From CAVXYG01 sp963766005 (lineage in GTDB: Bacteria; Actinomycetota; Actinomycetes; S36-B12; GCA-2699445): a DNA stretch of 64,000 nucleotides. Position numbers and translations under genes: made by a program. The notes below the pieces were generated by a model, which was given only the letters and a program-made list of their open reading frames with translations, did not search any database and was not told where the DNA came from. The stretch covers positions 310,001-374,000 of the forward strand of contig CAVXYG010000012.1 of the NCBI GenBank assembly GCA_963766005.1, given 5' to 3'. Positions 34,598 through 43,936 of this stretch are shown in pieces; the stretch's first letter is position 1, and every line of letters begins with the position of its first letter.

Positions 34598-35685
34598 GCC
34601 CGATGCGCGACGTGATCGCGCGCGCTCCCAAGGTGCTGCTCCACGACCATCTCGACGGCGGTCTGCGGCCCGAGACGATCGTGGACCTGGCCCGCGATGC
34701 CGGCTACGACAGGCTGCCGACGACCGACCCCGCCGCGCTGCGCCGGTGGTTCGCCGCCTCGGCCGACTCCGGGTCCCTGGAGCGCTACCTGGCCACGTTC
34801 ACGCACACGGTCGCGGTGATGCAGACCGTGCCGGCGCTGCACCGGGTGGCGCGGGAGTGTGCCGAGGATCTCGCCGAGGACGGCGTCGTCTATGCCGAAG
34901 TCCGGTTCGCGCCCGAGCTGCATACCGAGCGGGGCTTGACGCTGGAGGAGGTCGTCGAGGCGGTACTCGCCGGCTTCGCCGACGGTCAGCGGATCGCTGG
35001 AGCCGCCGGTCGGCCGATTGTCGTGCGCACCCTGCTGACCGCGATGCGCACCGCGCCGCGGTCTCGGGACATCGCGCGACTGGTCGTGGCCTACCGCGAC
35101 CGCGGTGTCGCAGGCTTCGACATCGCAGGACCGGAGGCGGGCTACCCGCCGACGAAGCACCTGAACGCCTTCGAGTTCCTGCGCGAGCAGAACGCGCACT
35201 TCACCATTCACGCCGGGGAGGCCTTCGGGCTGCCCAGCATCGCAGAGGCGCTGCAGCGCTGCGGTGCCGACCGACTGGGGCACGGCGTGCGGATCGTGGA
35301 CGATATCGAGGTCCTGCCCGACGGCCGAGCCCGTCTGGGACGCCTGGCCGGCTACGTGCGCGACCGCCGGGTGCCGCTGGAGATGTGTCCCAGCTCCAAC
35401 GTGCAGACCGGCGCCTGCGACACGATCGCGGCGCATCCCATCGGGCTGCTGCGGCGGCTGGGCTTCCGGGTGACGATCAACACCGACAACCGCCTGATGT
35501 CGCACACCTGCCTGTCTGGCGAGATGGCTCTGGCCTGCGAGGCGTTCGGGTGGGGGGTGGCCGATCTGGAGTGGCTCACCGTCAATGCGATGAAGAGCGC
35601 GTTCCTGCCCTTCGACGAGCGTGTGGAGATGATCGACTCGGTGATCGCGCCGGGCTATGCGGCCCTGTCCGCCCTGCTCGGCTGA
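34594..35685 (+). CDS. add: Adenosine deaminase
   Basis: A 363-residue metal-dependent deaminase. Zinc ligands are in LLHDHLDGG (His17, His19) and HAGE (His near 207, catalytic Glu 210), with GHG near 230 and the second metal Asp in TINTDNR near 296 (the usual TDDP reads TDNR). It converts adenosine and deoxyadenosine to inosine forms, feeding the purine nucleoside phosphorylase encoded 2.6 kb away. The ATG overlaps a short leader ORF by ATGA. The same gene neighbours sdh/cdd and pmmB/deoD in M. tuberculosis. Confidence 0.95.
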   Translation: MSPMRDVIARAPKVLLHDHLDGGLRPETIVDLARDAGYDRLPTTDPAALRRWFAASADSGSLERYLATFTHTVAVMQTVPALHRVARECAEDLAEDGVVYAEVRFAPELHTERGLTLEEVVEAVLAGFADGQRIAGAAGRPIVVRTLLTAMRTAPRSRDIARLVVAYRDRGVAGFDIAGPEAGYPPTKHLNAFEFLREQNAHFTIHAGEAFGLPSIAEALQRCGADRLGHGVRIVDDIEVLPDGRARLGRLAGYVRDRRVPLEMCPSSNVQTGACDTIAAHPIGLLRRLGFRVTINTDNRLMSHTCLSGEMALACEAFGWGVADLEWLTVNAMKSAFLPFDERVEMIDSVIAPGYAALSALLG

Positions 35686-35837
35686 GCGGCGGCAGTCGAC
35701 CGATCAACGGCGCGCCCGCGCGACCTGCTTGCCGTCGCCTGGGCGGTCCGCCGAGGACCCCGTGCGAGCCGAGCCAAGCAGCGGAGCGCGGTCGCACCGC
35801 CTCGCCCGGTCGCACGGCAGGCCGATCGGTGACCGCG

Positions 35838-37484
35838 TCACCGCGCCGCAATCGTGTCGGTGATGTCCGATGCCAGGCGGGTGAGCCGATCCTCGGCCTC
35901 GGCACGGGCTTGCGCGAGGTCGCCGCCGGCCTCGGCGATGACCTCGACGTAGGCCTTGAGCTTCGGCTCCGTGCCGCTCGGCCGCACCACGACCCGGGAA
36001 TCGTCGGCGGTGAGGAACCGGATCGCGTCGGTGGTCGGCAAGCCGGAGCCCTCGGTCGCGAAGTCGGTGACGCTGGACACGGGGCTGCCGCCGAGCGCTG
36101 TCGGCGGCCGGGTCCGGACCCGGTCCATGGCCGCCTGCAGCTGAGCCGTTTCCGCTACCCGCAGCGACCAGGCCCGCGTCGCATGCAGGCCGTACCGCCG
36201 AGCCATCCCGTCGAGCACCTGCCGCGCGGTCCGGTGCTCCGCCCGCAACGACGCCAACAGCTCCGCGGCCAGCACCGCCGCGGTGATCCCGTCCTTGTCG
36301 CGGACCAGCCACGGCGCCACGCAGTAGCCGATGGCCTCCTCGTAGCCGAAGCGGAGCCGCGGCACGCGAGCGATCCACTTGAAGCCGGTGAGGGTCTCGG
36401 CATGCTCCAGGCCGGCGTCCGCTGCGATCCGGGCGAGCAGTCTCGAGGAGACGATGGTGGTGGCGAAGGCCCCGGTCGTACGACGGCCCGCACGCCGGTC
36501 CCGCTCGATGATCCACCACCCCAGCAGGCAACCGAGCTCGTCGCCGGTGAGCAGCCGCAGCCCGTGGGCGTCCCGGACGGCGACCGCGCAACGATCGGCG
36601 TCCGGGTCCAGCGCGATCACCGCGTCGGCGTCGTGGGCATGCGCGGTTGCCAGCGCTAGATCGACGGCGCCGGGCTCTTCGGGATTGGGGAAGTCCACGC
36701 TGGGGAAGTCCGGGTTCGGATCGCGCTGCTCGGCCACCGGGATCGGGGGGTGGAAGCCGGCGACCGTCAACACGCGCTCCAAGGTGGCATGTCCCACGCC
36801 GTGCATGGCTGTGCTCACCAGCCGGATCTCCCTGGTGCCCGGCCCGGCCACCGCGGCGGCGCCGGCGATGTAGGCGTCCACGACTGCCTCGTCCAGGACC
36901 GCGTACTCCTCGCTGAGCGGCACGACGCCGACCGTTGCCATCGCCTCGGCGATCTCGGCGTCGTGCGGCGGGATGATCTGCCGACCGTCCGCCAGGTACA
37001 CCTTCATGCCGTTGTCCTGCGCCGGGTTGTGGGAGGCCGTGACCATGACACCCGCACAGCAGTGCCGATCCAGTACGGCGAAGGCGAGCACCGGCGTCGG
37101 CAGCGGTCGGGGCAGGAGCAGCACCTCGAGGCCTGCGCCGGCCAGCACCCGCGCCGCCTGCCGCGCGAACGCATCGGAGTGGTGGCGGCCGTCGAAGCCG
37201 ATGACGACCCGTCCGACGCCGATGTGGGCGGCCAGCCCCGCCGCGACCCGGCTGACCACCGCGCGGTTCATCCTGTTGGGTCCGGGTCCGAGCCGGCCCC
37301 GGACGCCGGCCGTGCCGAACTGCAGTAGACCCGCGAAGGCGTCGGCGAGCTCCGCGGCGGCCGAGGCATCCCCGGCCGTGGCGGCGGCGATCAGGGCGCC
37401 GAGCTCGGCTGCCGACTGCTGGTCCGGGTCTTCGGCCTGCCAGCGGCGCGCACGCCGCAGGAGGTGGGGATCCACCGCGCTCAC
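35838..37484 (-). CDS. Phosphohexomutase (phosphomannomutase/phosphoglucomutase)
   Basis: A 548-residue alpha-D-phosphohexomutase. The phosphoserine loop is VTASHNPAQDNGMKVY near residue 145, the Mg loop is DPDADRCAVAV near 295, the sugar-specificity loop GYEEAIGY is near 375 and the phosphate-binding loop RPSGTEPKLKAYVE is near 500. Length fits the PmmB type of M. tuberculosis. It interconverts hexose 1- and 6-phosphates and may supply the sugar nucleotidyltransferase encoded near 63 kb. The GTG start overlaps the PNP stop (GTGA). Confidence 0.93.
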   Translation of the reverse strand: MSAVDPHLLRRARRWQAEDPDQQSAAELGALIAAATAGDASAAAELADAFAGLLQFGTAGVRGRLGPGPNRMNRAVVSRVAAGLAAHIGVGRVVIGFDGRHHSDAFARQAARVLAGAGLEVLLLPRPLPTPVLAFAVLDRHCCAGVMVTASHNPAQDNGMKVYLADGRQIIPPHDAEIAEAMATVGVVPLSEEYAVLDEAVVDAYIAGAAAVAGPGTREIRLVSTAMHGVGHATLERVLTVAGFHPPIPVAEQRDPNPDFPSVDFPNPEEPGAVDLALATAHAHDADAVIALDPDADRCAVAVRDAHGLRLLTGDELGCLLGWWIIERDRRAGRRTTGAFATTIVSSRLLARIAADAGLEHAETLTGFKWIARVPRLRFGYEEAIGYCVAPWLVRDKDGITAAVLAAELLASLRAEHRTARQVLDGMARRYGLHATRAWSLRVAETAQLQAAMDRVRTRPPTALGGSPVSSVTDFATEGSGLPTTDAIRFLTADDSRVVVRPSGTEPKLKAYVEVIAEAGGDLAQARAEAEDRLTRLASDITDTIAAR

Positions 37485-38290
37485 AGCACTGCGACGATGT
37501 CGGCGAGCAGCACCCCGATGCGCTCGGCTGCCTGCTGTCCGGCCGCGATCACGTCGCTGTGCGCCAGAGGTTCGGGCGTCATGCCGGCGGCCAGGTTGGT
37601 CACCAGCGAGATGCCGAGCAGCTCCAGGCCAGCCTCCCGCGCCGCGATGGCTTCCACCGCCGTCGACATGCCCACCAGATCCGCGCCGATGGCGCGCGCC
37701 ATCCGGATCTCGGCCGGCGTCTCGTACTGCGGGCCCCGGAACTGCACGTAGACGCCCTCAGCGAGCGTCGGATCCACTTGGGACGCCAGCCTGCGCAGGC
37801 GTCGGCAATACACCTCGCTCAGGTCGACGAAGGTTGCGCCGTGCAGCGGGGTGATCCCCGTGAGGTTGATGTGGTCACCGATGAGTACCGGCGTACCGGG
37901 CCGCCATTCGGGGCGCAGCGATCCGCACCCGTTGGTGAGGATCAGGGTCCGGCAGCCTGCTGCCGCGGCGGTGCGCACGCTGTGGACGACCGCATCGACT
38001 CCGCGCTCCTCGTAGAGGTGGGTGCGGCCCAGGAACACCAGACAGCGTCTCCCCGCGGCGTTGATGCTGCGGATCTGCCCGCCGTGGCCGGGCGCGCTCG
38101 ACGGCGCGAACCCTGCCACCTCGACGCGGGGGAACGCCGCGGTGGCCGGTCCCAGGAGGGACGCCGCCGACTCCCAGCCCGAGCCGAGGACGATCGCGAT
38201 GTCGTGGCTGGCCGTGCCGGTGCGTTCGGCGATCTGGGCGGCAGCGCGCTGGGCGAGCCGGGTGGCGGGAGGGGTATCCGGCGCCGTCAT
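37481..38290 (-). CDS. Purine nucleoside phosphorylase
   Basis: A 269-residue trimeric-type PNP. VLGSGWESAA near 34 binds phosphate, GHGG near 69, LTNGCGSL near 118, and the base-binding region RGPQYETPAEIRM near 185 leads to GADLVGMSTAVEAIAA and VTNLAAGM. It cleaves inosine and guanosine with phosphate to base and ribose 1-phosphate. It is first gene of a coupled pair with the phosphohexomutase, as deoD/pmmB are adjacent in M. tuberculosis. ATG 38290 has CAGACT 6 nt upstream. Confidence 0.95.
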   Translation of the reverse strand: MTAPDTPPATRLAQRAAAQIAERTGTASHDIAIVLGSGWESAASLLGPATAAFPRVEVAGFAPSSAPGHGGQIRSINAAGRRCLVFLGRTHLYEERGVDAVVHSVRTAAAAGCRTLILTNGCGSLRPEWRPGTPVLIGDHINLTGITPLHGATFVDLSEVYCRRLRRLASQVDPTLAEGVYVQFRGPQYETPAEIRMARAIGADLVGMSTAVEAIAAREAGLELLGISLVTNLAAGMTPEPLAHSDVIAAGQQAAERIGVLLADIVAVL

Positions 38291-38389
38291 GGACCCAGTC
38301 TGCCGCGACGGCAGTGCCCGCCGCTGCGTGCACACGCCGATCATGGCGTCCCGTCGGCGAGACGGTCCCTGGGCCGACACAATGGCGAG
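38291..38389. promoter_or_regulatory. Divergent leaderless promoters of PNP and the LpdA-like gene
   Basis: Minus strand: CAGACT (38302-38297), 6 nt, ATG 38290. Plus strand: CACAAT (38378-38383), 6 nt, GTG 38390. Neither start has a good ribosome site, so both are probably leaderless. Confidence 0.55.
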
Positions 38390-39802
38390 GTGACCAGCGT
38401 GGCGATTCTCGGCGGCGGACCCGGCGGCTACGAGGCCGCGCTCGTGGCAGCGCAGCTCGGGGCCGAGGTGAGCCTGGTCGATAGCGACGGGATCGGCGGC
38501 TCGGCCGTGCTCACCGATTGCGTGCCGAGCAAGGCGTTCATCTCGGTAGGCGAGATCCTGGATGTCTTCCGCGACAGCGGCCGGCTCGGCGTCCGCTCCG
38601 AGGGCCGGGCGCCGAGCGAACTGGCGCTCGGCATCGACATCGCGGGCGTCAACGAGCGAATCCTGGGTCTGGCCAGCGCGCAGAGCCGGGACATCGCCTC
38701 CAGACTGGCGGGCGATGGCATCCGCGTCATACCCGGGCACGGCCGCCTGGAGGGGCCGAGCCGGATCGTGGCACACGGCGCCGACGGGTCGCAGGCGGTC
38801 ATCGACGCGGACCTGGTGCTCGTGGCGACGGGCGCCTCGCCGCGCATCCTGCCCCAGGCCCGGCCGGACGGGGAGCGCATCCTCACCTGGGAGCAGGTCT
38901 ACAACCTGCGCAGTCTGCCCGAGCACCTCGTCGTCGTGGGTTCCGGTGTCACGGGCGCGGAGTTCGCCAGCGCCTTCAACGCCGTCGGGGTCCAGGTCAC
39001 GCTGGTCTCCTCACGCGACCACGTGCTGCCCGGCGAGGACGCCGATGCGGCGGCCGTGCTCGAGGCGGTCTTCGCCGAGCGCGGGGTGCGGGTGGTGCCT
39101 CGGGCCCGTGCAGTCGCGGCGCACCGGGACGGCGACACGGTCGTCGTCGCGCTGGAGGACGGCCGCACCGTGACCGGGAGCCACTGCCTGCTGGCCGTCG
39201 GATCGATCCCGAACACCACGGGTCTCGGGCTGCAGGAGGCCGGTGTTGCGCTGGATGCCCGCGGGTTCATCGCCGTGGACCGGGTGTCGCGCACCTCGCA
39301 GCGCGGGGTCTATGCCGCAGGCGACTGCACGGGCGTGCTGATGCTGGCCTCGGTGGCCGCGATGCAGGGCCGGATCGCGATGTGGCATGCGCTGGGGGAC
39401 GCGGTGGCGCCGCTGGATCTGGCGATGGTGAGCGCGAACGTGTTCACCGACCCGGAGATCGCCACGGTCGGGGTTTCGCAGTCCGACATCGACGCCGGCC
39501 GCATCAGCGCCGAGGTGGTGCTGCAGCCGCTGGCGACGAACGCCCGGGCCAAGATGGGGGAGTTGCGGCACGGCTTCGTGAAGCTGTTCTGCCGGCCGAG
39601 CACGCGGATCGTCGTGGGCGGCGTCGTGGTCGGCCCCCGCGCCAGCGAACTCATCCACCCGGTCTCCCTGGCCGTCGCCCAGCGGTTGACCGTGGACCAG
39701 CTCGCCGGTGCCTTCACCGTGTATCCGTCCCTGAGCGGATCGATCGCCGAGGCCGCGCGCCGGCTGCACGGCACCGGCACCGCCGCCGCGCCGACGTGGT
39801 GA
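38390..39802 (+). CDS. LpdA-like NAD(P)H quinone reductase / pyridine nucleotide-disulfide oxidoreductase family
   Basis: A 470-residue flavoprotein with the FAD motif VAILGGGPGGYEAALVAA, the NAD(P) motif VVVGSGVTGAEFASAF near 181, YAAGDCTG near 308 and the dimerisation domain. At the active site GGSAVLTDCVPSKAF keeps only the second Cys of the CxxxxC redox pair, as in M. tuberculosis LpdA (Rv3303c), so it is not a lipoamide dehydrogenase. It likely reduces quinones. GTG 38390 is chosen for the CACAAT-N6 promoter; GTG 38399 is possible, with GAGG 8 nt upstream. Confidence 0.9.
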   Translation: MTSVAILGGGPGGYEAALVAAQLGAEVSLVDSDGIGGSAVLTDCVPSKAFISVGEILDVFRDSGRLGVRSEGRAPSELALGIDIAGVNERILGLASAQSRDIASRLAGDGIRVIPGHGRLEGPSRIVAHGADGSQAVIDADLVLVATGASPRILPQARPDGERILTWEQVYNLRSLPEHLVVVGSGVTGAEFASAFNAVGVQVTLVSSRDHVLPGEDADAAAVLEAVFAERGVRVVPRARAVAAHRDGDTVVVALEDGRTVTGSHCLLAVGSIPNTTGLGLQEAGVALDARGFIAVDRVSRTSQRGVYAAGDCTGVLMLASVAAMQGRIAMWHALGDAVAPLDLAMVSANVFTDPEIATVGVSQSDIDAGRISAEVVLQPLATNARAKMGELRHGFVKLFCRPSTRIVVGGVVVGPRASELIHPVSLAVAQRLTVDQLAGAFTVYPSLSGSIAEAARRLHGTGTAAAPTW

Positions 39803-39871
39803 GCACGGGCTGATCCACCCGGTCGACCCGTCGCAGCCGGGATCTGCCTCCGTGCCGAGCCCCCGTCCTGG

Positions 39872-39883
39872 CACACTTGCCCG
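39872..39883 (+). promoter_or_regulatory. Leaderless-type -10 of the FetA-like gene
   Basis: CACACT (39872-39877), 6 nt, GTG 39884. Confidence 0.5.
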
Positions 39884-40555
39884 GTGGCGGCAGGTGAGGC
39901 GTTCTCCCTCGACAGCGTCGTCGTGGAGCGCCAAGGACGCCGGATCCTGGACGGGGTGACCGCTCGCATCCCCTGGGCTTCGACGACGGCGATCATCGGA
40001 GCGAGCGGATCGGGCAAGTCCACGTTGCTGCGGCTGCTGAATCGGTTCGAGGAGCCCTCCGCGGGGACTGTCCGGCTCGACGACCGGCCGCTGCCCGAAC
40101 TGGACGTCCATGCCCTGCGCCGTCGTGTCGGCCTGGTTGCGCAGCGCGCCACCATGCTCACCGGCCGCGTCGGCTCAGAAGTACGGGTCGGCAGGCCCGA
40201 CCTCGACGACGAGGCCGTCGAGGCGTTGCTGGCCCGCGTGGCGCTGGCGGAGATCCCCTCGGACCGAGACACCGCAACGTTGTCCGGCGGCGAGCAGCAG
40301 CGGCTTGCCCTGGCCCGAGCACTGGCGGTCGGGCCAGAGGTGCTGCTGCTGGACGAACCGACCAGCGCCTTGGACGCGGCCGCGGCACGCGCGGTGGATC
40401 GCGTCATCCGAGGGTTGGTGTCCGAGCGGTTGACGGTGGTCCTCGTCAGCCACGACCTGGGGCGCGTGGGCGATCTGGCCGATGCCGTGCTGGTCCTCCA
40501 GGGCGGCCGGCTCGTCGAGCGCGGGAGACCGGACGACGTGGGGTACCTGACATGA
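39884..40555 (+). CDS. ABC transporter ATP-binding protein (FetA/YbbL-like)
   Basis: A 223-residue ATPase. Walker A is GASGSGKST (39-47), the Q-loop GLVAQ is near 83, the signature LSGGEQQRLALARAL near 131, Walker B VLLLDEPTSALD near 155, and the H-loop SHDLG. It is paired by an ATGA overlap with a FetB-type permease, the E. coli FetAB iron-export pair by architecture. A metal-efflux role is an inference. Start GTG fits the leaderless pattern. Confidence 0.9.
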   Translation: MAAGEAFSLDSVVVERQGRRILDGVTARIPWASTTAIIGASGSGKSTLLRLLNRFEEPSAGTVRLDDRPLPELDVHALRRRVGLVAQRATMLTGRVGSEVRVGRPDLDDEAVEALLARVALAEIPSDRDTATLSGGEQQRLALARALAVGPEVLLLDEPTSALDAAAARAVDRVIRGLVSERLTVVLVSHDLGRVGDLADAVLVLQGGRLVERGRPDDVGYLT

Positions 40556-41361
40556 CCGATGTCGTGCAGGTACCCGACTGGATCGGCGTCGCAGCCTCCG
40601 TCAGTCTGGTGCTGCTGGCCGTCGCCGTCTCGGCTCGGGCCCGCCTGGGCCTGTCGCGGGATCTGCTGTGGGCGGCAGCGCGCGCCTTCGTGCAGCTGCT
40701 GGCGGTGGGCTTCCTGCTCACGGTGCTGTTCGAGCGCGGGGGCCTGGCAGGTGCGCTGGCCTGGGTGGCGGTGATGGTGGTGATCGCCGGCTTCGTTGCG
40801 GCGGGTCGGACCAAACAGCTGCCGGACGGGCGCCGGATCGCCTGGAGCGCGGTTGCCCTCGGCGCTGCCTCGACGCTCGGAGTGCTCCTGCTCTTCGGTG
40901 TGGTCCAGGCAGAGCCCTCGGTGGTGGTCCCGGTTGGCGGCATGGTGGTGAGCGGGGCTCTCACGGCGACCAACCTGACGATGCGCCGGATGGCGGAGAT
41001 CGCCGAGCAGTCCCGCGCTGACATCGAGGCGCGCCTCGCGTTGGGCCTGACCGGCCGCGATGCCATGGCACCGCATCTGCGTCGCGCGGTGCGCACCGCC
41101 CTGTTGCCGGCGATCGACACCACGAAGGTGGTCGGCCTCATCGCGCTTCCCGGCGCGATGACGGGACTCATCCTGGCCGGGGTCGAACCCCTGGTCGCAA
41201 TCCGCTACCAGATCGTCGTGATGTACATGCTGCTCGCCGCCGCTGCCGTGAGCGGCATGCTGGCGGCGAACCTCGCGCAGCGGGCTCTGTTCGACGACGC
41301 CGACCGGCTGCGTTGGATCGCGGCGAGCGATCCAACGCAACGCCGGCGGGCCCTCCGATAG
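40552..41361 (+). CDS. FetB/YbbM-like (UPF0014) ABC permease
   Basis: A 269-residue protein with seven hydrophobic segments and the family core: ARAFVQLLAVGFLLTVLFER near 42, VVPVGGMVVSGALTATNLTM near 126, and ALLPAIDTTKVVGLIALPGA with MTGLILAGVEP near 185, the signature of UPF0014. It makes the membrane half of the FetAB-type exporter. The ATG overlaps the ATPase stop by 4 bp. Confidence 0.92.
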   Translation: MTDVVQVPDWIGVAASVSLVLLAVAVSARARLGLSRDLLWAAARAFVQLLAVGFLLTVLFERGGLAGALAWVAVMVVIAGFVAAGRTKQLPDGRRIAWSAVALGAASTLGVLLLFGVVQAEPSVVVPVGGMVVSGALTATNLTMRRMAEIAEQSRADIEARLALGLTGRDAMAPHLRRAVRTALLPAIDTTKVVGLIALPGAMTGLILAGVEPLVAIRYQIVVMYMLLAAAAVSGMLAANLAQRALFDDADRLRWIAASDPTQRRRALR

Positions 41362-41364
41362 CCG

Positions 41365-41380
41365 GGCCTCCCAGGAGGCC
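41365..41380. terminator. Bidirectional hairpin between fetB-like gene and accA
   Basis: GGCCTCC, 2 nt, GGAGGCC, 3 nt after the fetB-like stop and 32 nt from the accA stop. The genes converge. No T-run. Confidence 0.5.
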
Positions 41381-41412
41381 GCCACCACCGTTCGACGCGG
41401 CGCAGTTGCGCC

Positions 41413-43176
41413 TCAGGCGTCCTTGATCTCGAGCAACGGGGCCCCGTTCGTCACGGTCACCCCGATCTCGGCGGTGATCGCCGAAACGATGCCGGCCTTG
41501 TGGGCGTTGAGCGGCTGCTCCATCTTCATGGCCTCGAGCACGACGACGAGATCGCCCTCGGCGACCTCCTGGCCCTCCGCCACGGCAATCTTCACCACCG
41601 TGCCCTGCATGGGTGCCACGACGCTGTCGCCGCCGGCCTGGTGGGCGCCGCCGCTCTTCTTCGCGCGCTTCGGCTTGCCGCCCTTGGCCGCGCCGCCGCC
41701 GGAGCTCACGGCGAGCGTCTGCGGCAGGGTGACCTCCACCCGCTTGCCGCCCACCTCGACGGTCACGCTCGTGCGCTCCTCGGCCTCGGCCACCGCGTCG
41801 ACGCCGCCGGTGTAGGCGTCAATGGTGTTGTTGAACTCGGTCTCGATCCAGCGGGTGTGCACCCGGAACGCCTCCGCGGGGTCCGGCGGCGCGAAGTCCG
41901 GCTCGGACACCACGAGGCGGTGGAACGTCAGTGCGGTGGCGATGCCCTCGGCGTGGAACTCGGCGAGGGCGCGGCGGGAGCGCTCCAGCGCCTGCTGCCT
42001 GGTCGCTCCGGTCACGATCAGCTTGCCGAGCAAGGAGTCGAAGTTGCCGCCGATCACGTCCCCGGTCACGAAACCGCCGTCCCAGCGCACGCCGGGCCCG
42101 CTGGGCGGCTGCCACACCGTCAGGACGCCGGGCGCCGGCAGGAAGTTGCGGCCCGGATCCTCTCCGTTGATCCGGAACTCGATCGAGTGGCCGCGCAACT
42201 GCGGGTCGTCGAAGCCGAGCGCCTCGCCATCGGCGATGCGGAACTGCTCGCGCACGAGGTCGATGCCCGCGACCTCCTCGCTGACCGGGTGCTCGACCTG
42301 CAGCCGGGTATTCACCTCCAGGAAGGAGATGACACCGTCCTGGCCGACGAGGAACTCGCAGGTTCCCGCGCCGTAGTAGCCGGCCTCACGCACGATCGCC
42401 TTGGACGCCCGGTACAGCTCCTCGATCTGCTCGGTCGACAGGAAGGGCGCCGGGGCCTCCTCGACGAGCTTCTGGTGGCGGCGCTGCAACGAGCAGTCGC
42501 GCGTGGACACCACGACAACGTTGCCGTGCTGGTCGGCGAGGACCTGGGTCTCGACGTGGCGGGGCCGGTCGAGATAGCGCTCCACGAAGCACTCGCCGCG
42601 CCCGAATGCCGCGACCGCCTCGCGCACGGCGGAGTCGTACAGCTCGGGGATCTCCTCCAGCGTGCGGGCCACCTTCAGGCCGCGACCGCCGCCGCCGAAC
42701 GCCGCCTTGATCGCGATGGGCAGACCGTGCTCCTCGGCGAAGGCGACCACCTCGTCGGCACCGGTGACCGGATCGGCGGTGCCGGGCACCTGCGGAGCGC
42801 CGGCCCGAGCCGCGATGTGCCGCGCCGACACCTTGTCGCCGAGGTCGCGAATGGCCTGCGGCGGCGGGCCGATCCAGGTCAGTCCGGCGTCGATGACGGC
42901 CTGGGCGAAGTCGGCGTTCTCGCTCAGGAAGCCGTAGCCGGGGTGGACCGCGTCGGCCCCGGCGTCCGCAGCTGCCTGCAGGAGCTTGTCGATGACCAGG
43001 TAGGACTCCGCCGCTGTCGCGCCGCCGAGGGCGTAGGCCTCGTCGGCCACGCGCACATGCTGGGCGTCGCGGTCTGGATCGGCGTAGACCGCCACCGAGG
43101 CGATCCCCGCATCCCGGCATGCCCGGGCGACCCGGATGGCGATTTCGCCGCGGTTGGCGATGAGAACCTTGCGCAC
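41413..43176 (-). CDS. accA3: Acyl-CoA carboxylase alpha subunit (biotin carboxylase + BCCP)
   Basis: A 587-residue fusion. The biotin carboxylase N-domain is KVLIANRGEIAIRVARACRD, the ATP-grasp glycine loop is FGGGGRGLKVAR near 162, the carboxylase motif is EVNTRLQVEHPVSE near 286, and a biotinyl domain with EAMKMEQPL near 555 carries the modified Lys. It carboxylates biotin for the AccD5 subunit encoded 2 kb upstream, giving malonyl- or methylmalonyl-CoA. Start GTG 43176 has AGGAG about 6 nt upstream. The symbol follows the M. tuberculosis orthologue by position and architecture. Confidence 0.95.
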   Translation of the reverse strand: MRKVLIANRGEIAIRVARACRDAGIASVAVYADPDRDAQHVRVADEAYALGGATAAESYLVIDKLLQAAADAGADAVHPGYGFLSENADFAQAVIDAGLTWIGPPPQAIRDLGDKVSARHIAARAGAPQVPGTADPVTGADEVVAFAEEHGLPIAIKAAFGGGGRGLKVARTLEEIPELYDSAVREAVAAFGRGECFVERYLDRPRHVETQVLADQHGNVVVVSTRDCSLQRRHQKLVEEAPAPFLSTEQIEELYRASKAIVREAGYYGAGTCEFLVGQDGVISFLEVNTRLQVEHPVSEEVAGIDLVREQFRIADGEALGFDDPQLRGHSIEFRINGEDPGRNFLPAPGVLTVWQPPSGPGVRWDGGFVTGDVIGGNFDSLLGKLIVTGATRQQALERSRRALAEFHAEGIATALTFHRLVVSEPDFAPPDPAEAFRVHTRWIETEFNNTIDAYTGGVDAVAEAEERTSVTVEVGGKRVEVTLPQTLAVSSGGGAAKGGKPKRAKKSGGAHQAGGDSVVAPMQGTVVKIAVAEGQEVAEGDLVVVLEAMKMEQPLNAHKAGIVSAITAEIGVTVTNGAPLLEIKDA

Positions 43177-43285
43177 CGGGAGCTCCTTCGATTGCCGGCC
43201 AGCACGAACCGCCGCCGGGAACCATCGGACAGGCGACGGGAACGGTTCCAGGGTATCCAGCGCCCGATGCCCGCCCGACCACGGG

Positions 43286-43936
43286 TCAGTCTGCGGTGTC
43301 CCGCCACAGCGACGTCCAGGGGACTCCCGCGCGCGCGGCCAGCTGGCGCACCAGCGGCAGTGAGATGCCGATCACATTCGACGGGTCGCCGACGACACCG
43401 CGGACGAAGGCGCCGCCCAGCCCGTCCAGCGTGAATGCTCCGGCCACCGACAGCGGTTCTCCGGTGGCGACGTAGGCGGCGATCTCCTCGGCATCCGGCT
43501 CGGCGAAGTCCACGCGGGTCGTGGCGGTGTCCACGAACTCCCGCGACCCGTCTTCGGCAAGGACGATGAGGCAGTGCCCGGTGTGCAGCCAGCCGGTCTG
43601 GCCGCCCATGAGGGACCAGCGCAGCTCGGCATCGGCAGTGTCGACCGGCTTCCCCAGCGCGCGGCCGGCGAGCTCGGGCACATCGGGCAGCTCGAGGACC
43701 GAGTCGCAGCCCACCACGAGCACCCGGTCCCCGCCCGGCACGACGGTCGCCGCCACATCGCGGGTCTTGGCCACCGCGAGGACCCGGGCAACCTCGGACG
43801 GCGGCGCGAGGTCGGCGGCCAGCGCCTCTTCGTCGACGCTGCTGACCACGACCTCGGGGTCGAGCCCGGCCGCGCGGAGCACGCGTCGGCGGGCCGGCGA
43901 GGCGCTGGCGAGGATGAAGCGGGGACGACCGCTCAC
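43286..43936 (-). CDS. maf: Maf/YceF-type nucleoside triphosphate pyrophosphatase
   Basis: A 216-residue Maf protein: FILASASPARRRVLRAAGLD at the start, VVGCDSVLEL near 74, GKPVDTADAELRWSLMGGQT near 96, EFVDTATTRVDF near 132 and AGAFTLDGLGGAFV near 166. Maf proteins hydrolyse non-canonical or pyrimidine NTPs. The GTG start overlaps the sulfotransferase-like stop by 4 bp, and 109 bp separate it from accA. The maf position inside the acc cluster is as in M. tuberculosis. Confidence 0.93.
   Translation of the reverse strand: MSGRPRFILASASPARRRVLRAAGLDPEVVVSSVDEEALAADLAPPSEVARVLAVAKTRDVAATVVPGGDRVLVVGCDSVLELPDVPELAGRALGKPVDTADAELRWSLMGGQTGWLHTGHCLIVLAEDGSREFVDTATTRVDFAEPDAEEIAAYVATGEPLSVAGAFTLDGLGGAFVRGVVGDPSNVIGISLPLVRQLAARAGVPWTSLWRDTAD

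Noticed and set aside
37481..38926. A longer PNP protein of 481 residues
   Set aside because: The extra N-terminus is antisense to the LpdA-like gene. ATG 38290 has its own promoter-like CAGACT and the normal family start.
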